Translations under genes and position numbers: made by a program
Shown: in pieces, positions 59,566 to 64,000 of the stretch
How positions within the stretch are numbered: the stretch's first letter is position 1
Layout: every line of letters begins with the position of its first letter
Notes under the pieces: model-generated
Seen by the model: only the letters and a program-made list of their open reading frames with translations
What the model was told of the DNA's origin: nothing
Database searches by the model: none
Assembly (NCBI RefSeq): GCF_003054195.1
Contig: NZ_QBKP01000009.1
Coordinates: 145,590-209,589 of the forward strand
Direction of reading: 5' to 3'
DNA from: Gemmobacter caeni
GTDB lineage: Bacteria; Pseudomonadota; Alphaproteobacteria; Rhodobacterales; Rhodobacteraceae
DNA: 64,000 nt

Positions 59566-60645
59566 TCAATGGCTTGCGCGTGACTTCGGGGATTTCTTCG
59601 GGACTTGTCCGGTGACGGAATAGCTGTCCAGCGCGTCCCGCATATCATCGTCCAGAACATGCGCATAGCGCATCGTCGTCTCGATCTGCGTGTGGCCGAG
59701 AAGCTTGCTTACCAGCTTCAGGTTGCCGGTCTGGCGCAAGAGTCGGGTGGCGAAGGTGTGCCGCAGATCGTGGAACCGGAAGTCTTCGATTTCCGCTGCG
59801 ACACAGGCCGCGCGAAACACCTCCATGATGCCGCCGCCCTGGGTGATGCGCCAGCGCGGCTGTCCCTTGGCCTTGTGATTGATGTAGGTCAGCACGAAGC
59901 GGGCATGGGGCAGGGTGTCGGCGCGCGGAAGCGATGACAGGAACGCCCGCAACTCGCTGTTGATCGGGAAGAAGCGGGTGCGCTGCCCCTTCTGCACGAT
60001 CTTGATGCGGCCGGTGTCCAGATCGACCGCGGGCCATTGCATTTCCACCAGCTCGGCCAGTCGCAGGCCGGTCGCCAGCGCCATGGTCGCCAGCGGGTGC
60101 AAATCCGGACGCAGTTCATTGAACAGCCGCGCCTGTTCGTCGCGTGTCAGTTCGCGGACACGCTCTTCAGCCTCGGCCACCTGAGCGGATTTCAGGTCCA
60201 CATCTGCCGGCAGGGTCGCCTTGTGCACGCGGGCCATGTGCCGCATCGCGCGGCCGAGCAATTGCAGTTCCCGGTTCACAGTGCCATTCGCGCAGGTCGC
60301 GCGGCGGGTGGTGACGTAGCGCTGCACCTCGGCCATGGTCAGATCGGCAAGGGCCATCTTCGGCTTCAGGATCGACAGCAGCGCCTTGGTCTGTGACAAG
60401 GTGGTGCGGGCCGAGGGCTGGTGTTCGGCGATGTCAGCGTAATAGGTGCCCAAGGCCTCGGACAAGGTGAACACGCCGGGCTGCACGGCCTTCCGGTCGA
60501 GGCTGTCCCGCGCAGTGACGCGGGCCTTTGCCTCTACCGCTTTGGCCTCTTCGAAGTCCGCCGTGCTGCAAGATCCATGAAATCGACAACCCCTGATCTG
60601 GAAGTCATAGTGCCAGAAGCGCGAATTTTTGGGGCGGAATGGCAT
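59566..60645 (-). CDS. int: Tyrosine-type site-specific integrase
   Basis: A 359-residue phage-type recombinase. N-terminal arm-binding segment (FWHYDFQIRGCRFHGSC, part of residues 10-26), SAM-like core-binding domain (60-145), and catalytic domain with Arg195 in TGLRLAEL, HxxR at 292-295 (HDLRHTFAT), His318 (LGHTQ) and nucleophile Tyr327 (MRYAHV). It ends 20 bases from the tRNA-Gly fragment. Its first 112 bases overlap the excisionase-type gene in another frame. Confidence 0.95.
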   Translation of the reverse strand: MPFRPKNSRFWHYDFQIRGCRFHGSCSTADFEEAKAVEAKARVTARDSLDRKAVQPGVFTLSEALGTYYADIAEHQPSARTTLSQTKALLSILKPKMALADLTMAEVQRYVTTRRATCANGTVNRELQLLGRAMRHMARVHKATLPADVDLKSAQVAEAEERVRELTRDEQARLFNELRPDLHPLATMALATGLRLAELVEMQWPAVDLDTGRIKIVQKGQRTRFFPINSELRAFLSSLPRADTLPHARFVLTYINHKAKGQPRWRITQGGGIMEVFRAACVAAEIEDFRFHDLRHTFATRLLRQTGNLKLVSKLLGHTQIETTMRYAHVLDDDMRDALDSYSVTGQVPKKSPKSRASH

Positions 60646-60815
60646 GTGGTCTTGGCCTCAATGAATGCGTCCAGATCGTCCTGCCGGTAGCGGATCGTGC
60701 CAGCCCGCAGCCGCACGAACTTTAGCCCTTCATCCCGCATGCGGCGCAAGGTCTTTGTCGAGACTGTCAGGATCTTGGCCGCTTCGACCGGCGTCAACAG
60801 GGTCGGCGTGGTCAT
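60534..60815 (-). CDS. Excisionase-type helix-turn-helix protein
   Basis: A 93-residue protein with an N-terminal MerR/AlpA-like winged helix: LLTPVEAAKILTVSTKTLRRM (shown as PVEAAKILTVS), then the wing IRYRQDDLDAFIEAK. The rest is encoded inside the integrase start and is low in recognisable features, so the working protein may be the first 55 residues. AGGAGG precedes ATG 60815. Position before int fits a recombination directionality factor. Confidence 0.75.
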   Translation of the reverse strand: MTTPTLLTPVEAAKILTVSTKTLRRMRDEGLKFVRLRAGTIRYRQDDLDAFIEAKTTCHSAPKIRASGTMTSRSGVVDFMDLAARRTSKRPKR

Positions 60816-61531
60816 GCGGACCTCCTGATTTCTTCGGTCGCATATCCGCCCCATTGCTCCGCCATCGCTGCGGCGATGCCGGGGAAGAACCGCGCACGAT
60901 CTGCGGCGCGATCTTCGCTCGGGGTAGCCTCATGAATTTCCGGGCGGGCAGTTGACCCGTCCAATGTGCCGGTGCGCGTCAGCTGCGGCAGGCCGCGCAG
61001 CCACAGGCAAATTCGCTTCTTCACGTTGTCGGGGCCGTCTTCGGTCGTTCCGAAGTGCCAAGGCTGGACGCTCTGCGCATGCGGCTGAAATCCGATGATC
61101 CGCTGTTTCGCGTGGCGGTGCATCACCGGGTTCTCGACTGCGATCCGGTCAATCGGTGCATTCCAGCACGCCGAAAACAGGGCGGCGCCATCTTCAAGGC
61201 TGCGCCACATGAAAACCAGCCGCTCGGCCTCGTCCATCTGCGCATATGCCTCGCGCTCGGCCCGGCTGTAGTTGCTGGTCAGCTTGCCCGGAGGGCTTTT
61301 CAGCCACCGCACGCCACTGTTTGCAAGTCTGGTGCAGGGTGGGTGCATCACCGCCAGCAGATCCCAGTCCATGTGCAGGTAGTCGCGCACGTCCCCTACA
61401 AAATGCCGGTTGCTGCCGTCCTCGGCGGGCTTCAGGTCAACCGACCAAGCATCGTGCCCAAGCGCAGAAAACGCCCGGCGGACCATGCCGCTGCATTCAC
61501 AGCCGATCAGGACGCGGAGAGGGTCAGGCAT
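60812..61531 (-). CDS. Phage-type DNA cytosine methyltransferase-like protein
   Basis: A 239-residue protein built like a minimal C5 methyltransferase: SAM-binding VLIGCECSGMVRRAF, an Asp-containing WSVDLKP, Cys66 in HPPCTRLANSG at the place of motif IV (PC), and VENP at motif VI (ENV). The target-recognition and motif IX-X regions are short. Members of this group are found in phages; whether it methylates is unproven. Overlaps neighbours on both sides. Confidence 0.65.
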   Translation of the reverse strand: MPDPLRVLIGCECSGMVRRAFSALGHDAWSVDLKPAEDGSNRHFVGDVRDYLHMDWDLLAVMHPPCTRLANSGVRWLKSPPGKLTSNYSRAEREAYAQMDEAERLVFMWRSLEDGAALFSACWNAPIDRIAVENPVMHRHAKQRIIGFQPHAQSVQPWHFGTTEDGPDNVKKRICLWLRGLPQLTRTGTLDGSTARPEIHEATPSEDRAADRARFFPGIAAAMAEQWGGYATEEIRRSA

Positions 61532-61811
61532 GCCGCGCCTCCCCATCGCACTCCGCGTGATGCGCTTCTACAAGCTCGATCACAGCTGGAAATCCACCAA
61601 GCGCGTCGGCCGCATCCTCTGCGCTGCCCTTGTCAAACACCATGTTTCTGGCGAGCAGTGTCCGCAGTCTTGCCGCCTCGGCAACCGTCGCGCGCAACTC
61701 GCCAAGCGGCACAAGCACGGTGAGGCTGTCATCGCAGATCGCGCGTTCGGCCACGCGGCAGCGGAGGTTTGCCGCGAGGGCGGTGTGGTCTGTGGTGTGG
61801 GTGTCAGGCAT
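61524..61811 (-). CDS. Unrecognised prophage protein
   Basis: A 95-residue protein, mostly helical: TDHTALAANLRCRVAER, then TVLVPLGELRATVAEAARLR and an acidic end. I do not recognise it. It overlaps the methyltransferase-like gene by eight bases. Confidence 0.55.
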   Translation of the reverse strand: MPDTHTTDHTALAANLRCRVAERAICDDSLTVLVPLGELRATVAEAARLRTLLARNMVFDKGSAEDAADALGGFPAVIELVEAHHAECDGEARHA

Positions 61812-61826
61812 GGGTGGCCTCGCGGG

Positions 61827-62003
61827 TTACTTGGACTGGTTGAAAATGCCGGCCGCGAGCGCCGCCAGTAGGACACCATCGCCGTGGCGCGGGTTCGCAA
61901 GGATCGGCCTCGCCTTGGCGTCAAACCGTGCCTTCTGGGCCAGCTTCGCATTCAGCTTTTCCTGGCGCTTTCGCGCGGCCGGGCGGGCGTTCTTTCTGGG
62001 CAT
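61827..62003 (-). CDS. Unrecognised small basic prophage protein
   Basis: A 58-residue frame: very basic N-terminus (MPRKNARPAARKRQEKLNAK in the first 20 residues), then RPILANPRHGDGVLLAALAAG and end NQSK. ATG 62003 lies behind AGATAGGAGA-type purines. The basic part could bind nucleic acid. I do not recognise it. Confidence 0.5.
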   Translation of the reverse strand: MPRKNARPAARKRQEKLNAKLAQKARFDAKARPILANPRHGDGVLLAALAAGIFNQSK

Positions 62004-62028
62004 GATGGCCTATCTCCTATCTGGCCCT

Positions 62029-62070
62029 CTGGATGCCGCCCGGCGTGCGGGCGGTCACCGGAAGGTCAGG
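62029..62070. repeat. 42-bp direct repeat with stem-loop, copy 1
   Basis: Identical over 42 bases to 62365-62406. It contains the inverted repeat CCGCCCG-GCGTG-CGGGCGG and ends with the bases that form the stop codon of the minus-strand gene at 62066. It therefore lies just downstream of that gene in transcription. Confidence 0.85.
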
Positions 62071-62320
62071 CGGTGATATGGCGGACGGCGCGCATCACTG
62101 CGTCCTCGGCGTGGGTCTGGGCCAATGCCAGATCGCGGGATGCGAGACGGTCACCCGCCGGGTCCGTCCCGCCAATCTCGTGCAGCTTGCCGATGAAGGC
62201 TGCGCCCATATCCTTGACATCCTGCATTTGCGCCTTCTCGGCATCGGTCAGGGTCCGATAGGTGTGCCGCACGGCATTGTTGGCGGTGCGCTGATCGCTT
62301 GTGCTGTCGATGGTGTTCAT
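62066..62320 (-). CDS. Acb2/Tad1-hairpin-like small protein (candidate anti-CBASS)
   Basis: An 84-residue protein with two predicted helices: YRTLTDAEKAQMQDVKDMG (21-39) running to FIGKLHEIG, and RDLALAQTHAEDAVMRAVRH (62-81) with end HITA. The pattern YRxLT/S-x-E, then SRELSLAxTxxEEAVMWAVxHIT matches what I recall of the Acb2/Tad1 hairpin proteins of phages, sponges that bind cyclic oligonucleotides and block CBASS. Start ATG 62320 follows GAGGA; a 42-bp repeat lies on each side. Assignment is from memory of the family pattern. Confidence 0.65.
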   Translation of the reverse strand: MNTIDSTSDQRTANNAVRHTYRTLTDAEKAQMQDVKDMGAAFIGKLHEIGGTDPAGDRLASRDLALAQTHAEDAVMRAVRHITA

Positions 62321-62364
62321 TGGCAATCCTCGTTTGCGTTCCCGGTGCCGCCGGGTCGGTTTGC

Positions 62365-62406
62365 CTGGATGCCGCCCGGCGTGCGGGCGGTCACCGGAAG
62401 GTCAGG
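62365..62406. repeat. 42-bp direct repeat with stem-loop, copy 2
   Basis: Second perfect copy of the 42-base repeat. Its end supplies the stop codon of the DUF2303 gene, so the stem-loop lies between that gene and the Acb2-like gene in the transcript. Confidence 0.85.
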
Positions 62407-63262
62407 TGGCCTTGCGACCCATGATCCACGGCAGGCCGGTTTCTTCGGCAGCGGTGCTGGCGATCTGTGCGAAGTGGGCGCGGCGCTGGTATTCAACGCG
62501 ATGCCACTGGAAACCGAGGGCGACGGCCCCGCCGCCCACTGCGCGCCAGCGGAACAGGGCGGTGAGCGTGTCGGGTTCTTCACCGTTGTAGATCGGGATG
62601 TTCAGCGTGAACCGCTCGGGGATGATCACATCGTTCATCACCTTGGTTTCGCTTTCGAAGCGCAGCTTGCGGTCTCCATTGTCCAGCCGCACGCTGGACT
62701 TGTAGCTTTGGCCCACCGTCGCCTCGAAATCGCGGCTGATTTCCACCATGGTCGCGGCCTCGGGATAGCCGACGTCGCTGCTGTTCTCTTCGAGGAACCG
62801 CGCGAATTCCTCCTGCGGGTGCACCTTGCCCTCCATCGCATCCCAGCGCTGGAATTCCTCGGACGCGCGCAGCTTCAGCGTGACCGAGTGTTTCAGCGCG
62901 CCGCTTTGGCCGAAGCTGTCGGGCATGGCGTTGTGCGGGTGCCAGTCGAGATGCGCCGCGATTTCCAGCGCGTCGAAGTCGGCCACGATAATCGAGCGAT
63001 CATCGCGGAAGCGGTTGGCATAGGTCACAAGGCTGGCACGGTCATCCACGATGACGCGCTGCGCCGGGATCGCCGGCAGGCGGGTGTCGTCGGGCAGTTG
63101 CGACAGGTTGAAGTCGCGCGGGACAAAGACATGCCGGCGCCCGTCGGGGCCGTCGATCACGGGATCGGCGAGGCGCGCGGCGCGGATCGCGGCCTCAAGT
63201 TCCTCGCCTGCGCTGATCACGGGCAGCGCAGGCGAGGCAGTGGTTTCAATCTTCTGTGCCAT
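62402..63262 (-). CDS. DUF2303 family (YfdQ-like) prophage protein
   Basis: A 286-residue protein of the DUF2303 family, known from E. coli cryptic prophage YfdQ: N-terminal HVFVPRDFNL, SLVTYANRF, and FDWHPHN-like DWHPHNAM, then SETKVMNDVIIPERF and PIYNGEEP. Function is unknown; such genes lie in the early regions of prophages, next to recombination or exclusion genes. The end overlaps the 42-bp repeat. Confidence 0.8.
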   Translation of the reverse strand: MAQKIETTASPALPVISAGEELEAAIRAARLADPVIDGPDGRRHVFVPRDFNLSQLPDDTRLPAIPAQRVIVDDRASLVTYANRFRDDRSIIVADFDALEIAAHLDWHPHNAMPDSFGQSGALKHSVTLKLRASEEFQRWDAMEGKVHPQEEFARFLEENSSDVGYPEAATMVEISRDFEATVGQSYKSSVRLDNGDRKLRFESETKVMNDVIIPERFTLNIPIYNGEEPDTLTALFRWRAVGGGAVALGFQWHRVEYQRRAHFAQIASTAAEETGLPWIMGRKAT

Positions 63263-63288
63263 TTGAGGCGTCCTTTCTGGGTGAAAAA

Positions 63289-63657
63289 TCAGGTATCGCT
63301 GCCGCGCCGCCGCTCGATTTCATCCTCGATGTCGAGTTGGTTGGGATCGCGCCGGGTCAGGCGACCGTCATCGGTGGCGTAGTAAATGCCGGTGCCGATG
63401 GCGCGCTGCGGGCGCTTGATCGACAGGTCGGGCGTGATTTCCAGCTGGCCTGCCTTGTTGACCTTGAAGTTGAACTTCAGGGTTAGGCTGCCGCCCTGGC
63501 CGGTTTCGCGGATCGCCTCCATCAACTCGGTCAGACGGCCATCGCCTGCGGCCAGCAATTCGCCGCGCCGAAAGGTCTGGAGGAATTCGAGGAAGTTCAG
63601 TTCGTGGCGCAACATTGCGGCGGCTCCGATCTGGGGGTGGGGTTTCAGCGCGTGCAT
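63289..63657 (-). CDS. Unrecognised prophage protein
   Basis: From ATG 63657 a 122-residue protein, MHALKPHPQIGAAAML, with a helical N-terminal half (LNFLEFLQTFRRGELLAAG, part) and a beta-rich LTLKFNFKVN segment followed by ATDDGRLTRRDPNQLDIED. An inner ATG (MLRHELNF) is also possible. I do not recognise it; it lies 26 bases upstream of the DUF2303 gene and the two probably work together. Confidence 0.6.
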   Translation of the reverse strand: MHALKPHPQIGAAAMLRHELNFLEFLQTFRRGELLAAGDGRLTELMEAIRETGQGGSLTLKFNFKVNKAGQLEITPDLSIKRPQRAIGTGIYYATDDGRLTRRDPNQLDIEDEIERRRGSDT

Positions 63658-63686
63658 CGCGGGCTCTCCGGTTGGTGGCGGTTCGA

Positions 63687-63884
63687 TCACATCCCCCCGC
63701 GTTCGGTGGCCTGATCCAGCACGGCGGGCATGCCAATCGCGTTGGCGATGGCGGTGCGGGCGATTACCAGCGCGCCGCCGGTCATGGTCAGCACCAGCGC
63801 GACGGTCGCCGCGAAATGCAGGATCTGCGACCACTGGTCGGCGCGGGCGGCGGCGGTGTTCAAATGGATTTGAGGCGCTTTCAT
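63687..63884 (-). CDS. Small membrane protein of the prophage
   Basis: A 65-residue protein with one hydrophobic helix (IGHFAATVALVLTMTGGALVIA region, about residues 21-44, cited as ATVALVLTMTGGALVIA). No family known. It lies just upstream of the previous gene in the same direction. Confidence 0.5.
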   Translation of the reverse strand: MKAPQIHLNTAAARADQWSQILHFAATVALVLTMTGGALVIARTAIANAIGMPAVLDQATERGGM

Positions 63885-63951
63885 GGGCTTGCCTTCGGTG
63901 ATGTGGAGGGGTTCGGGATGGGGGCGGCGCGCCGCCCCGCACCGGAGCCTC

Positions 63952-64000
63952 TCAGGCGACCGCCGGGCGGGCGGTGCGGAGCGGGTCTGGCAGGTTGATC
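63952..64000 (-). CDS. C-terminal end of a prophage gene (partial)
   Basis: A minus-strand frame enters from the right edge and stops at 63952, giving a visible tail INLPDPLRTARPAVA. Too short to identify. Confidence 0.3.
   Translation of the reverse strand, partial: INLPDPLRTARPAVA

Noticed and set aside
60812..61531. Second restriction-modification system in the prophage
   Set aside because: The methyltransferase-like gene has no companion endonuclease or target-recognition domain visible.

Overview
The window is high-G+C, densely coded DNA from an alphaproteobacterium of the Rhodobacteraceae/Paracoccaceae, most like Paracoccus or Rhodobacter. Supporting signs are the rpmF-plsX-fabH-ihfA-merR cluster, the long dcd, cckA, the recA-alaS pair with a GTTC-N7-GATC SOS box, an IscR with one cysteine, and intergenic palindromes with GAGTATTT arms typical of the family. 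Genus is inference; there is no rRNA.

Bases 1-18155 are core genome: dcd, tRNA-Pro, the rpmF/fatty-acid/IHF cluster, DUF177, bamE, olsB, an ABC-F ATPase, an outer-membrane barrel protein, then cysS-iscS-sufB-ybjQ-sufC-sufD-YIP1-sufS and tRNA-Arg(CCG). The run makes Fe-S clusters by the SUF route; its likely regulator IscR lies 30 kb away (47860), and no sufT/sufA follows sufS.

Bases 18156-26418 are an accessory island starting at tRNA-Arg. It carries an EcoRII-type cassette (C5 methyltransferase, Vsr repair nuclease, EcoRII endonuclease) and, on the other strand, a two-gene operon: an unrecognised protein with a possible PD-(D/E)xK-like core, followed by a DUF6119/TIGR04141-type protein. I consider this operon the best candidate for an undescribed defence system. 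The right edge is eroded, with fragments including an apparent RTX-type C-terminus.

Bases 26419-59237 return to core genome: a glutamine amidotransferase, guaB, MBL hydrolase, RsmB-type methyltransferase, CckA, recA, alaS, an Lrp regulator, typA, two tandem YitT genes, icd, a tandem-HD protein, iscR, cimA, a DNA glycosylase, an MFS transporter, an HNH nuclease and the zwf-pgl-pgi operon behind a perfect GTTAGCGCTAAC operator.

From about 59500 to the end lies the left end of an integrated prophage-like element: a 45-base 3' fragment of tRNA-Gly (attachment site), tyrosine integrase, an overlapping excisionase-type gene, a methyltransferase-like gene, a small Acb2/Tad1-hairpin-like protein (candidate cyclic-nucleotide sponge against CBASS) between two perfect 42-bp repeats, DUF2303 and small unknown genes. 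It runs off the right edge.
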